From Variovorax soli NBRC 106424 (lineage in GTDB: Bacteria; Pseudomonadota; Gammaproteobacteria; Burkholderiales; Burkholderiaceae_C), in NCBI RefSeq assembly GCF_001591385.1, contig NZ_BCUU01000044.1, forward strand, positions 1 through 41,551: a stretch of 41,551 nucleotides of DNA. The letters run 5' to 3'. The notes beneath the pieces are model-generated. The model saw nothing but the letters and a program-made list of their open reading frames with translations, was not told the origin of the DNA and searched no databases. The translations under genes and the position numbers were made by a program. Shown piece after piece: positions 1 to 8,691 of the stretch (positions are counted from its first letter, which is position 1; each line of letters begins with the position of its first letter).

Positions 1-2
1 AC

Positions 3-191
3 TCAGTGGTCGGAGGACTGGGAGAAGCGGTGGCCAGCGCGCTGCTGCGCCATAAGGTGCAGCCCGCGGGCTTCCAGCTTGCCGGCCTGCCGGATGCGTT
101 CCTCGACGCCGGTGCGCTGCCCACATTGCACGATCGGTACGGCATCAGTCGCGAGGCGCTGGGCTCGCGCATCAAGGGCTGGCTCGTCTGA
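3..191 (+). CDS. Transketolase C-terminal subunit, 3' end only
   Basis: The gene runs in from the left edge of the window, so only about the last 62 codons are present and the true start is not visible. The segment GGLGEAVASALL followed by LPDAFLDAGALPTLHDRYG resembles the C-terminal domain of split transketolases and DXP-synthase-like proteins, the domain that follows the pyrimidine-binding domain. These enzymes use thiamine diphosphate to transfer two-carbon units between sugar phosphates in the cytosol. The stop is TGA. The nearby TRAP transporter and FAH-family enzyme would fit a sugar or sugar-acid locus, but that link is inferred. Family assignment is fairly firm; the substrate is unknown. 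Confidence 0.7.
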   Translation, partial: SVVGGLGEAVASALLRHKVQPAGFQLAGLPDAFLDAGALPTLHDRYGISREALGSRIKGWLV

Positions 192-457
192 GCGGGGGTC
201 GAAAACCGCTATCGCTGTGAAGCAGATGTCATTGCTGATTTCTGCCTTTCAGGCTTGGCTTGTGTGCAGCGATGGTCTGGCGGAAAAGCAGCCGTAGCCA
301 CATGTGGCCACGCCCACGTCGCCGGCACTTCGACGGCCCAGAAGCCAAAGGCCTTCGCAAGGGAAGTGCTCTGTGATGCGTCCGAATCTTGCGGGTCATC
401 TGGCAGCGAAGAGGGCGTGAGGAAATGTCAGGTTTTGGCCGCGCCTCCACCGTCTGG
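192..457. other. Intergenic region with no recognisable gene
   Basis: These 266 bases separate the transketolase stop from the stop of the converging LysR gene. I see no plausible coding frame with family resemblance. A perfect 12-bp palindrome GCCACATGTGGC lies at 297-308, but it has no terminator-like T run and its role is unknown. Confidence 0.4.
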
Positions 458-1495
458 TCAACAGCGAGAAGACGCGCGCCCCCGTGGCTTGGGCCTGACA
501 CCGGGCGTCGCGCTGTCGGCGGCCAATGCCGCTTCGGCCCCGTGGTCCGCCATGTTGCGGATCACGTCCACGAACGCCCGCACGGCCGTGCTGGGCGGCT
601 CGCCTTGCAGCGTGATCAGGCCGAAGTCGGGCATGCGGTTGGGGAGCTCGGCCGCGATGCGCGTCAGCAGCCCGCGCCGTACGTACTTGTCCACCAGCGC
701 GGCGGGCTGCAGCGACAGCATGGTCGTGCTCTGCATCAGCTCCAGCGCGAACAGAAACGACGGCGTCTCGACGATGCCCGAGGTAAGCGACAGGCCCGTG
801 CTGCGGAAGATGTCGTCCGACACCTTGCGCAGCGCCGTGGAGGTCGGATACAGAATCCACGGCCAGTTCGACAACTCCTTGAGCCCCGGGGGGTTCGGTC
901 CGCGCAGCGGATGGTGCGCGCCCGCGGCGATCTGCAACCCTTCACCGGTCAGGTTTTCGTAATGGAACTGGTCGCGATGAGACTCGTCGGTGAAGCGGCC
1001 GATCATCACGTCGATCTTGCGCTCGGCCAGCCACTCGATCAGCTGGTCGCTGCTCTGTTCCAGCACCTTCACCACCAGCAGCGGCCGCAGGCGCTGCAGC
1101 TCGGCGACTGCGGCAATCAGCAGATGCGCCGCCGCACCCGAGATGGCGCCGATTGACAAATGGCCGTGCCCACCCTGTTTCAGGGTGCTGAACTCGTCCA
1201 CGAACTTGCGGTGGCCGTCCAGTGTCGAGTGCGCATAGCGCAAAGTGAAGAGTCCCAGCTCATTCGGTTGCATGCCGCGCGGCAGGCGATCGAACAGGCG
1301 CGCTTCCAGCATTTCCTCGATGTCCATCAACACCTTGGTGGCTGCCGGCTGCGTGATGTACATCTGCTCGGCGGTCATGCGCAAATTGCGCGTCTTTCCC
1401 AGGATGTCGAGGAACTGCAGATGCCGGAAACGCAGGCGCGAGACCTGCGCCAGCATGAGGGGTCTGCCAGAGGTTTGGCCTGAACTCATAAGCAT
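458..1495 (-). CDS. LysR-family transcriptional regulator
   Basis: This is a 345-residue LysR-type regulator. The N-terminal winged helix-turn-helix is visible in the run FLDILGKTRNLRMTAEQMYITQPAATKVLMDIEEML, and the remainder is a periplasmic-binding-protein-like effector domain. The gene is divergent from the TRAP/FAH operon, the usual arrangement for a LysR protein controlling its neighbour. The first ATG (1495) is used here. An ATG at 1489 and one at 1456, just before QVSRLRFRHLQFLD, are also possible, and the last gives the more typical LysR N-terminus. A small dyad (1491-1509) overlaps the first start codon. The C-terminal tail is basic and low in complexity. Ligand unknown; a sugar acid or other TRAP substrate is a guess. 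Confidence 0.85.
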   Translation of the reverse strand: MLMSSGQTSGRPLMLAQVSRLRFRHLQFLDILGKTRNLRMTAEQMYITQPAATKVLMDIEEMLEARLFDRLPRGMQPNELGLFTLRYAHSTLDGHRKFVDEFSTLKQGGHGHLSIGAISGAAAHLLIAAVAELQRLRPLLVVKVLEQSSDQLIEWLAERKIDVMIGRFTDESHRDQFHYENLTGEGLQIAAGAHHPLRGPNPPGLKELSNWPWILYPTSTALRKVSDDIFRSTGLSLTSGIVETPSFLFALELMQSTTMLSLQPAALVDKYVRRGLLTRIAAELPNRMPDFGLITLQGEPPSTAVRAFVDVIRNMADHGAEAALAADSATPGVRPKPRGRASSRC

Positions 1496-1509
1496 TTGGA
1501 ATGGATGCT
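1491..1509. promoter_or_regulatory. Possible LysR operator dyad
   Basis: AGCAT (1491-1495) and ATGCT (1505-1509) form a perfect 5-bp inverted repeat with a 9-bp spacer in the LysR/TRAP divergent region. LysR proteins bind short dyads of this type, but the arms are short and chance is not excluded. Confidence 0.3.
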
Positions 1510-1638
1510 AGCGAAAAAGTCAGTGGACCGGCAGGGGGCCGTCACCTAGCCTTCGGGTCCACCAAGTACGGCTTCGCAGAGAGCCGGCGCGTCGCGGCAA
1601 GGTCGTCGCACCCCGCATATTCCCATTCCGGAGACATC

Positions 1639-2661
1639 ATGAAAATCAGATCGTTAGGCTTGGCGGCAGCGCTGCTCGCCGCATTGGCCGCCCCCGCTTC
1701 GGCGCAGATCAAGGAACACGTGTTCAAGGTCGGCATCGGCCTGAGCGAAGACCATCCGCAGGCGCAGGCCCTGAAGTACTTTGCCGCGCAGCTGGCGGAC
1801 AAGAGCGGCGGCAAGCTGGTGGCGCGCGTCTACACCAGCGGCTCGCTGGGCAATGACATCAGCATGACCTCGGCGCTGCGCGGCGGCACGCTGGAGATGA
1901 CCGTTCCCGACAGCTCCACGCTGGTGTCGCTGATCAAGCCCTTCGGTGTGCTGAACCTGCCCTTGACCTTCAACAACGAGCAGGAAGCCGATGCAGTGCT
2001 GGATGGCCCCTTCGGGCAAAAGCTGCTGGCCAAGCTGCCCGAAAAGGGCCTGATCGGACTGGGCTTCTGGGAGAACGGCTTTCGCCACGTCACCAACTCC
2101 CGTCGCCCGGTGCAGCGCGCCGATGACCTGAGCGGCCTGAAGCTGCGCGTCATCCAGAGCCCGCTGTTCCTGGACACCTTCAACGCACTGGGCGCCAATG
2201 CGACCCCCATGCCCTTCACCGAGCTGTATTCGGCCATGGAGCAGGGTGCGGTGGATGGGCAGGAGAACCCGCCGGCCACCATCCTGGCCAGCAAGTTCTA
2301 CGAAGTGCAGAAGCACCTGGTGCTGTCGCGACACATGTACAGCGCATGGGTGCTGCTGATGTCCAAGAAGACCTGGGACGGCCTGTCGCCCGAGGAACAG
2401 AAGATCGTGCAGGACGCAGCGCGCGAAGCCACCCTGTACGAACGCAAGACCATCCGGGCATTCTCCGACACGGCCTTGGCTCAGCTGAAGAAGGCCGGCA
2501 TGCAGATCACCGAATTGCCGCTGGCCGAACAGGCCAGGATGCGCACCAAGCTGCAGCCGGTGCTGGCCAAGTTCAGCAAGGAGTTCGGCGAGGACACCAC
2601 CGCCGAAATGAATGCCGAACTGGCCAAGGTGCGCGGCGGCGCCACGACAGCCAAGAAGTAG
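1639..2661 (+). CDS. dctP: TRAP transporter solute-binding protein (DctP family)
   Basis: This is a 340-residue periplasmic binding protein of a tripartite ATP-independent transporter, which captures a carboxylate or similar solute and hands it to the DctQM membrane pair. The start at ATG 1639 gives a clean Sec signal peptide (MKIRSLGLAAALLAALAAPASA, cleaved before QIKEH) and has GGAGA just upstream; the frame stays open further upstream but without a signal. DctP hallmarks include GSLGNDISMTSALRGGTLEM, the PFTELYSAMEQGAVDGQENP segment and the conserved Arg in LKLRVIQSP. It is the first gene of an operon with an FAH-family enzyme, DctQ and DctM, and a strong hairpin follows it. Substrate not predictable; sugar acids are plausible from context. 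Confidence 0.93.
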   Translation: MKIRSLGLAAALLAALAAPASAQIKEHVFKVGIGLSEDHPQAQALKYFAAQLADKSGGKLVARVYTSGSLGNDISMTSALRGGTLEMTVPDSSTLVSLIKPFGVLNLPLTFNNEQEADAVLDGPFGQKLLAKLPEKGLIGLGFWENGFRHVTNSRRPVQRADDLSGLKLRVIQSPLFLDTFNALGANATPMPFTELYSAMEQGAVDGQENPPATILASKFYEVQKHLVLSRHMYSAWVLLMSKKTWDGLSPEEQKIVQDAAREATLYERKTIRAFSDTALAQLKKAGMQITELPLAEQARMRTKLQPVLAKFSKEFGEDTTAEMNAELAKVRGGATTAKK

Positions 2662-2673
2662 TTCACTTCTCGT

Positions 2674-2696
2674 GGGAGGCGGCGCGGCCGCCTTCC
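2674..2696 (+). terminator. Intercistronic hairpin after dctP
   Basis: AGGCGGC (2677-2683), a 3-base loop and GCCGCCT (2687-2693) form a perfect 7-bp stem. It can be extended by a G-T and two G-C pairs. No T-run follows, so it looks more like an mRNA-stabilising or attenuating hairpin that keeps binding-protein expression above the downstream genes than a full terminator. Confidence 0.5.
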
Positions 2697-2758
2697 ATTC
2701 ACGACGTCCACCTCGGCCGCACCTCGCCACACCACCGACCACACCAAAGGAAAACTGA

Positions 2759-3973
2759 ATGACTGCAACGACCACGGCCATGCCGGCGCGCACCGATGGC
2801 CTGCACCAGGTGCTGCCGCAGGACGGCCTGGCCGGCACGCTCGTGGGTCGTGTCTGGCGCCCCGGCACGCCCGCCGGCCCGGCCGTGGTGGTGTTGCGCC
2901 CCGATGGCGTGTTCGATCTGAGCAGGCATTTCCCCACCATGAGCACGCTGCTGGAGGCCGACGATCCGGCGCAAGCCGTGCGTTCGGTTGCCGGAGAGTA
3001 CCTGTGCAGCATCGATGCGCTGCTCGACAACAGCAAGGCGGAAGGCCAGGACGCGACCGTGCCGTGGCTGCTGGCGCCCTGCGACCTGCAGGTCGTCAAG
3101 GCCGGCGGCGTGACCTTCGCCACCAGCCTGATCGAACGCGTGATCGAGGAGCAGGCCGGCGGCGACCCCAGTCGTGCAGAAGGGCTGCGCAGCCAGGTCA
3201 CGTCCTTGATCGGCACCGACCTGTCCGACATCCGCCCCGGCTCGGCCCAGGCACAGGCGCTGAAGAACCTGCTGCAGCAGAAGAAGCTGTGGTCGCAATA
3301 CCTGGAGGTCGGCATCGGGCCCGATGCCGAGGTCTTCACCAAGGCGCCGGTGCTGGCATCGGTGGGGCATGGGCAGGACATCGGCATCCGCGCCGAATCG
3401 ACCTGGAACAACCCCGAGCCCGAGGTGGTGCTGGCCGTCAACAGCCGCGGTGGCATCGTCGGCGCGGCGCTGGGCAACGACGTCAACCTGCGCGACATCG
3501 AAGGCCGCAGCGCGCTGCTGCTGGGCAAGGCCAAGGACAACAACGCGTCCTGCGCCATCGGCCCCTTCATCCGCTTGTTCGACGGCCACTTCGGCCTGGA
3601 CCAGCTGCGCCGCGAGACCGTGCACCTGCAGGTGACCGGCGACGATGGCTACACGCTGCGCGGCATCAACACCATGGCCAGCATCAGCCGCGACCCGGTC
3701 GACCTGGTGGCGCAGACGCTGGCCTGCCACCAGTACCCCGACGGCTTCATGCTGTTCCTGGGCACGCTGTTCGCGCCCACCGAAGACCGTGACGAGCCGG
3801 GCGGCGGCTTCACCCACAAGCTGGGCGACGTGGTCACCATCCACAGCCACTGGCTGGGCACCCTGCGCAACCGAGTGACGCATTGCGAGGCCGCGCCGCC
3901 CTGGCGCTTCGGCCTGCGTGCGCTCATCGGCAACCTGGCCGACCGCGGCCTGCTGCAGGGCGCGCGGCTGTGA
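2759..3973 (+). CDS. Fumarylacetoacetate hydrolase-family protein
   Basis: This is a 404-residue cytosolic FAH-superfamily enzyme. The C-terminal catalytic domain carries the metal-binding acidic residues in the run NNPEPEVVLAVNSRG and the nearby GNDVNLRDIEGRSALLLGKAKDNN segment. The GGVTFATSLIERVIEEQ segment resembles the subgroup that includes 2-keto-3-deoxy-pentonate dehydratases rather than true fumarylacetoacetases. The start at ATG 2759 has AAGGAAAA upstream. It lies between the TRAP binding-protein gene and the TRAP permease genes, so it probably acts on the imported compound or an early product. A 2-keto-3-deoxy sugar acid dehydratase is my preferred reading, but the FAH family also holds hydrolases and decarboxylases, so the reaction is inferred. 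Confidence 0.82.
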   Translation: MTATTTAMPARTDGLHQVLPQDGLAGTLVGRVWRPGTPAGPAVVVLRPDGVFDLSRHFPTMSTLLEADDPAQAVRSVAGEYLCSIDALLDNSKAEGQDATVPWLLAPCDLQVVKAGGVTFATSLIERVIEEQAGGDPSRAEGLRSQVTSLIGTDLSDIRPGSAQAQALKNLLQQKKLWSQYLEVGIGPDAEVFTKAPVLASVGHGQDIGIRAESTWNNPEPEVVLAVNSRGGIVGAALGNDVNLRDIEGRSALLLGKAKDNNASCAIGPFIRLFDGHFGLDQLRRETVHLQVTGDDGYTLRGINTMASISRDPVDLVAQTLACHQYPDGFMLFLGTLFAPTEDRDEPGGGFTHKLGDVVTIHSHWLGTLRNRVTHCEAAPPWRFGLRALIGNLADRGLLQGARL

Positions 3974-4001
3974 CGGCCGGGCACCTCATCGGGACAGGGC
4001 C

Positions 4002-4604
4002 ATGATCGACGCCGCCATCGATCGGTTCTGCCGTGCCATCGACGTGCTGATCGCCGCAGCACTTGCCGTGATGGTGGTGCTGGTGTTCGGCAACGTCGTA
4101 TTGCGCTACGTCTTCAACTCTGGCATTGCGGTCAGCGAAGAAGTTTCGCGCTGGCTGTTCGTCTGGCTGTGCTTCCTGGGCGCGGTGACCGCGCTGAAGG
4201 AAGGCGGGCACCTGGGCACCGACATGCTGGTGTCTCGCCTGCCGGTGGCCGGCAAGAAGGCGTGCATGCTGCTGGGCCACCTGCTGATGCTGTACGTGAC
4301 CTGGCTGTTCCTGGCCGGCAGCTGGCAGCAGGCCCGCCTCAACCTGGACATGGAGGCGCCGGTGACCGGCGCGCCGATGGCCATCTTCTACGCATCGGGC
4401 GTGGTCTTCTCGGCCTGCGCCGGCATCCTGCTGCTGCTGCAGCTCATGCGTCTGCTGACCGGCCACATCCGCGAAGCCGAACTCGTGATGGTCAAGGAAT
4501 CGGAAGAGCAGGCCGAGTTCGACAACCTTCAGGCCGAGCTCGCACAGCGGGACCTGCTCCACGTCAACCTTTCCAGCGGCGCGCCCAAGGGGGCCCGTTC
4601 ATGA
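4002..4604 (+). CDS. dctQ: TRAP transporter small permease (DctQ family)
   Basis: This is a 200-residue inner-membrane protein with four predicted membrane spans and the DctQ-typical segment SEEVSRWLFVWLCFLGAV after the second helix, followed by the GHLGTDML motif. It forms the membrane complex with the large subunit DctM and couples solute import to an ion gradient. The start at ATG 4002 lies 28 bases after the FAH gene stop. The stop overlaps the dctM start (ATGA at 4601-4604), so the two are translationally coupled. The C-terminal 35 residues are unusually charged (KESEEQAEFDNLQAELAQRD) and probably cytoplasmic. Confidence 0.9.
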   Translation: MIDAAIDRFCRAIDVLIAAALAVMVVLVFGNVVLRYVFNSGIAVSEEVSRWLFVWLCFLGAVTALKEGGHLGTDMLVSRLPVAGKKACMLLGHLLMLYVTWLFLAGSWQQARLNLDMEAPVTGAPMAIFYASGVVFSACAGILLLLQLMRLLTGHIREAELVMVKESEEQAEFDNLQAELAQRDLLHVNLSSGAPKGARS

Positions 4605-5878
4605 CCGTTTTCATCTTCCTGGGCAGCCTCGTCGGCTCGATGGCGCTGGGCATCCCCATCGCCTACGCCCTGCTGGCCAGCGGCGTGGCCCTGATGTGGC
4701 ACCTGGACCTGTTCGACGCGCAGATCCTGGCGCAGAACTTCATCAACGGTGCCGACAGCTTCCCGCTGCTGGCGGTGCCCTTCTTCATGCTCGCCGGCGA
4801 GATCATGAACGTCGGCGGGCTGTCGCAGCGCATCGTCAACTTCGCGCTGGCGCTCGTCGGCCACGTCAAGGGCGGGCTGGGCTATGTCGTGATCCTCGCG
4901 GCCTGCCTGCTGTCGGCGCTGTCGGGATCGGCCGTGGCCGACGCCGCGGCGCTGACGGCGCTGCTGCTGCCGATGATGATCAAGGCTGGGCACAAGAAGG
5001 AGGTGTCGGGCGGACTGATCGCGGCGTCGGGTGTCATCGGTCCCATCATTCCGCCCAGCATCGGCTTCGTCATCTTCGGCGTCGCCGCCAATGTGTCGAT
5101 CAGCAAGCTGTTCATCGCCGGCATCTTCCCCGGCATCATGATCGGCCTGGGCCTGGCGCTGACCTGGTGGTGGGTGGGCCGCAAGGAGACGCTGGCACTG
5201 CCCCAACGCAAGACGCGCGCCGAAGTCTGGGCCGCCGCACGCGAATCGGTGTGGGCGCTGATGCTGCCGGTGTTCATCCTGGTGGGCCTGCGCATGGGCG
5301 TGTTCACGCCCACCGAAGCGGCCGTCGTCGCAGCCGTCTACGCGCTGTTTGTCGCCACCGTGATTTACCGCGAGCTGTCGCTGCAGGCGCTGTTCCGCAT
5401 CTTCGTCGCGGCGGCCCGTACCACGGCGGTGGTGATGTTCCTGGTGGCCGCGGCCATGGTGTCTGCCTGGCTGGTCACGGTCGCCAACCTGCCGGCGCAG
5501 ACGGTGGAGCTTCTGCGCCCGCTGCTGGACAACCAGACGCTGCTGCTGATTGCCATCATGCTGCTGGTGATGCTCGTGGGGACGGCCATGGACATGACGC
5601 CCACCATCCTGATCATGACACCGGTGCTGATGCCGTTGATCAAGGCGGCCGGCATCGACCCGGTCTACTTCGGCGTGCTGTTCATCATCAACAACTCCAT
5701 CGGCCTGATCACGCCGCCGGTGGGCACCATCCTCAACGTGGTGGCCGGCGTCGGCCGCATGAAGATGGACGACGTGACGCTCGGGGTGCTGCCCTTCATG
5801 GCGGCCCAGTTCGCGGTGATGTTCGTCATGATCATCTTCCCGCAGACGGTGCTGGCGCCGCTGCGCTGGTTCTATTGA
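4601..5878 (+). CDS. dctM: TRAP transporter large permease (DctM family)
   Basis: This is a 425-residue integral membrane protein with about twelve hydrophobic segments, the usual size for DctM. Typical motifs include the GADSFPLLAVPFFMLAGEIM run, LSGSAVADAAAL, GVIGPIIPPSI and FIINNSIGLITPPVGT, which line the ion and substrate path. It is the transport channel of the TRAP system with DctQ and DctP. The start overlaps the dctQ stop by four bases. It is the last transporter gene of the operon; the xylanase start lies 94 bases further on, so read-through into it is possible but not shown. Confidence 0.93.
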   Translation: MTVFIFLGSLVGSMALGIPIAYALLASGVALMWHLDLFDAQILAQNFINGADSFPLLAVPFFMLAGEIMNVGGLSQRIVNFALALVGHVKGGLGYVVILAACLLSALSGSAVADAAALTALLLPMMIKAGHKKEVSGGLIAASGVIGPIIPPSIGFVIFGVAANVSISKLFIAGIFPGIMIGLGLALTWWWVGRKETLALPQRKTRAEVWAAARESVWALMLPVFILVGLRMGVFTPTEAAVVAAVYALFVATVIYRELSLQALFRIFVAAARTTAVVMFLVAAAMVSAWLVTVANLPAQTVELLRPLLDNQTLLLIAIMLLVMLVGTAMDMTPTILIMTPVLMPLIKAAGIDPVYFGVLFIINNSIGLITPPVGTILNVVAGVGRMKMDDVTLGVLPFMAAQFAVMFVMIIFPQTVLAPLRWFY

Positions 5879-5972
5879 AGCCCAGGGCGCAGTCCCGCCG
5901 AACGCGTTGTCCAGGAGTCGCGCAACGAGAACTTACCGATCGTCCGTCGAAACCATTGAAAGGATTGGGATC

Positions 5973-8645
5973 ATGTTCAGCCAACTTGACATCAAGAGCT
6001 TTCTGATTGCTCTGCCAACCGGACTTGTGATCGCGAACGCCGCCTGGGCGGCTGATCGGCCAGCGAACCCCGCCGATTGGCCGGCGCTGAAGGATGTGTA
6101 CAAGAACTACTTCCTGATCGGCAGCACCAATCTCGACGCGCGCAATTTCGGCGCCGAGGTGGTGCCAGGCGAAAACTCGGTCGCCGCCATGACCTTGAAA
6201 CACTTCAACGCGGTAACGCCCAGCAACGCGATGAAGCCGGACTTCTGGAATGGCGGGGCGAGCAATCCAACCCCGAATTTCCTCACCAACCTGACCTCGG
6301 GCATCAACGCTGACATCAGCGCGGCCAATGCGCGCGGCGTCAAGGTCACCGGGCACGTGCTGCTCTGGCACAACCAGTCGGGCCAATGGCCCGCCCCGAA
6401 CGTCCTGACTTCGACTGGCGGGTGGGAAACGCCGTGGGACTACGCAACGGCGAAGACCAACCTGGAGTACTACATCCGGACCGTGGCCGGCCACTTCGAT
6501 CGGGAACCCTTCAAGGCGTACTCGTGGGACGTCGTCAACGAAGCGTTCAAGGACAACCCCGACAACCCCGCCGACTGGAGGAACGCCCTGCGAACCGGCT
6601 ACAGCCCCGAAGAGCGGCCGTCCCGATGGGCCCAGGCCTATGCCAAAGGCGGGAAAAGCTGGGAGTACATGTATGACGCCTTCTACTACGCGCGCCAGAA
6701 CACGACCGCGATCCTGAACTACAACGACTTCAACGACAACGAGCGGGCCTCGAAGGCCACGGCGATCGCCGCCATGGTCAAGGAGTTCAATGAACGGTAC
6801 GCGGCTGAATCGGCCGCGGGCAAAGGGCGCATCCTCCTGGATGCCAAAGGAAAGCCCAGGCCGCTGATCGACGTCATCGGCACGCAGGGGCACTGGGACA
6901 TGCGGCTCAATCTGGACGCCTTCGAGAGGACCATCAAGACCTATCTCGAAACCGGGGCGAATGTCGACCTGACCGAACTGGATCTCGCGCCGACCCTGGG
7001 TCTGGACAAAGGCCAACGGATTCAGAACGGCCCTGAAATGGACGCCCTGTTCATGGAGCAGGGTATCCAGTACGCGAAGCTTTTCAGCCTGCTCAAGGAG
7101 TACGCCGCCGGCCCGGGCGGTCGCCACCCCGAATACAAGGGGGGCGTGCACCGGGTGACCTGGTGGGGGATGACGGACCCGGGCTATCACACCAACGGGT
7201 ATCCGTGGTCTGGCGTCGGCCGCCCCAAGGAGGCGTACTGGGCCACCACGAACCCGGAGCAGTACCTCATCGATGCAGGCTTGCCGCCGAATGGGGTCAC
7301 CGCGACCTTCAACTATGGCGGAGAAACCTTCAAGGCCAGGACCTGGGGCGGCAAGAACGCTCGGGCGATGCTTGACATCAACGTGCCGGTTGAAACGAAG
7401 AACGTCGTCTTCAACGCCGGCAACGTCTCCCTGCCCGCGGGGTTTGCCGTCGAGAGCATGAAGTTCAACCCGCCCGACTGCGCCGTGACGCCCGGCAAGC
7501 CCTGCCATGTGACGGTGAGCGCGAGGGGGCCCGCACCGGCAACGACCTATGCGGAGAACACGGCGACGTTCGTCCTGTCCTTCGGCAAGATGACGGTCGG
7601 GTGGATGGATGCCGCCAACGCGCTGGAAGCACCGCTGTCCTATGCGGAAGTTCGCTTCAGTGACGGCATGACCCCGTTCAAGCAGTACACGACCGCCTAT
7701 GGGAGCGACGGCATCGCGAGAGCGTCCGGCGTTGCGGAAACGAGGCCTGTGCCCAAGCATGGCCGCAGCACGCTCGTCCTGTCACCGCGAGATCCGGTCG
7801 CCAGCCCATTCGGACTGCGCTTGCACAAGCATGCAGCGACCGAGAAAGCCTGGCGACTCGTCACGAGAATCGAGCCCGGGAGGACGTACATGGTCGTGTC
7901 CGGGGAGTCTGCCTTCAACGGACAGACGCAGGCCGCGGCCTTGACCAACAGAAGCAAGCCCGCGACGACGGCCTCGCCCGAATCGCTGTCGCGCACACCT
8001 GTCATCCTCCGCGGCAACATCCTTGTGCCATTGCGCAATTCGAATGCGCCCCCGAGTGAGCCGGCCCTGGCCCAGGACAACCTCAAGTTCGTCTTCGAGG
8101 AGGCGAAGAGCCCCGCCGCAGGACCGTATGCGGCCCAGGAAGGGCACACGATGCAAAGCTTCATCCATGGCACCAATGCTTATCCGCATGTCGTGTTCAG
8201 GGGCAACGGAGCGGCTGGCACCGTCGTGGCGGGCCAGCATTCGCTGATCTCGCGGCAGACCAATGGCCAGGAGGGTTCGCAGATCGCGGAAAGAGCGCTG
8301 GATCAGGCGGTCTGGTTCAACACGCCCATCGACCCGAAGACGGGCGAGATGACCATGTTCCTGTACACCGACAAGGACGGCGCCAAGCAACATCACGTTC
8401 TGAAGGAAGTGGCCGATGGCCAGACGCCGAACCGGGACGCCGGGAACGCCATCAGCCAGCGGCAGGGGTCCGTTGGCGGGTTCGTCGCCATGCAGGCGAA
8501 GAGTTCCAAGGAGGGCACGAGTGTCAAGCTCTACGCCTACGACATCGAGCCCTACGAGCCGGGCAATGCAACGCCACCGCTGACGGCTGAGCCCGCGCCG
8601 GCGGAGATGTCGATCGCTTTTCCGTTCAGCAGAAGCGTGCCGTAG
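5973..8645 (+). CDS. Secreted GH10 endo-1,4-beta-xylanase with long C-terminal extension
   Basis: This 890-residue protein has an N-terminal signal peptide (cleavage likely after ANAAWA, about residue 26). A glycoside hydrolase family 10 TIM barrel follows, roughly residues 35-430. Both catalytic glutamates are present: the acid/base E190 in WDVVNEAF and the nucleophile E335 in VDLTELD. The substrate-binding GHVLLWHNQSGQWP segment is also intact. GH10 enzymes cleave xylan backbones outside the cell. The remaining 450 or so residues match no domain I recognise; they contain beta-rich segments and a Pro/Ala-rich tail, and could be carbohydrate-binding or surface-attachment modules. The start at ATG 5973 follows AAAGGATTGGGATC. 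Base composition looks lower in GC than the flanking operons, which may indicate acquisition by transfer. Confidence 0.9.
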   Translation: MFSQLDIKSFLIALPTGLVIANAAWAADRPANPADWPALKDVYKNYFLIGSTNLDARNFGAEVVPGENSVAAMTLKHFNAVTPSNAMKPDFWNGGASNPTPNFLTNLTSGINADISAANARGVKVTGHVLLWHNQSGQWPAPNVLTSTGGWETPWDYATAKTNLEYYIRTVAGHFDREPFKAYSWDVVNEAFKDNPDNPADWRNALRTGYSPEERPSRWAQAYAKGGKSWEYMYDAFYYARQNTTAILNYNDFNDNERASKATAIAAMVKEFNERYAAESAAGKGRILLDAKGKPRPLIDVIGTQGHWDMRLNLDAFERTIKTYLETGANVDLTELDLAPTLGLDKGQRIQNGPEMDALFMEQGIQYAKLFSLLKEYAAGPGGRHPEYKGGVHRVTWWGMTDPGYHTNGYPWSGVGRPKEAYWATTNPEQYLIDAGLPPNGVTATFNYGGETFKARTWGGKNARAMLDINVPVETKNVVFNAGNVSLPAGFAVESMKFNPPDCAVTPGKPCHVTVSARGPAPATTYAENTATFVLSFGKMTVGWMDAANALEAPLSYAEVRFSDGMTPFKQYTTAYGSDGIARASGVAETRPVPKHGRSTLVLSPRDPVASPFGLRLHKHAATEKAWRLVTRIEPGRTYMVVSGESAFNGQTQAAALTNRSKPATTASPESLSRTPVILRGNILVPLRNSNAPPSEPALAQDNLKFVFEEAKSPAAGPYAAQEGHTMQSFIHGTNAYPHVVFRGNGAAGTVVAGQHSLISRQTNGQEGSQIAERALDQAVWFNTPIDPKTGEMTMFLYTDKDGAKQHHVLKEVADGQTPNRDAGNAISQRQGSVGGFVAMQAKSSKEGTSVKLYAYDIEPYEPGNATPPLTAEPAPAEMSIAFPFSRSVP

Positions 8646-8691
8646 CGAGTTGATGACTCACACCGATGGGCGTCTCGCTCGGCGGGACTGC

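Noticed and set aside
192..457. 12-bp palindrome GCCACATGTGGC and long open frames near the left end
   Set aside because: The frames show only GC-driven openness with no family resemblance, and the palindrome is isolated with no promoter or terminator context.
1654..3570. 638-codon minus-strand frame opposite dctP and the FAH gene
   Set aside because: It is antisense to two clear genes, with no recognisable domain and unnatural composition.
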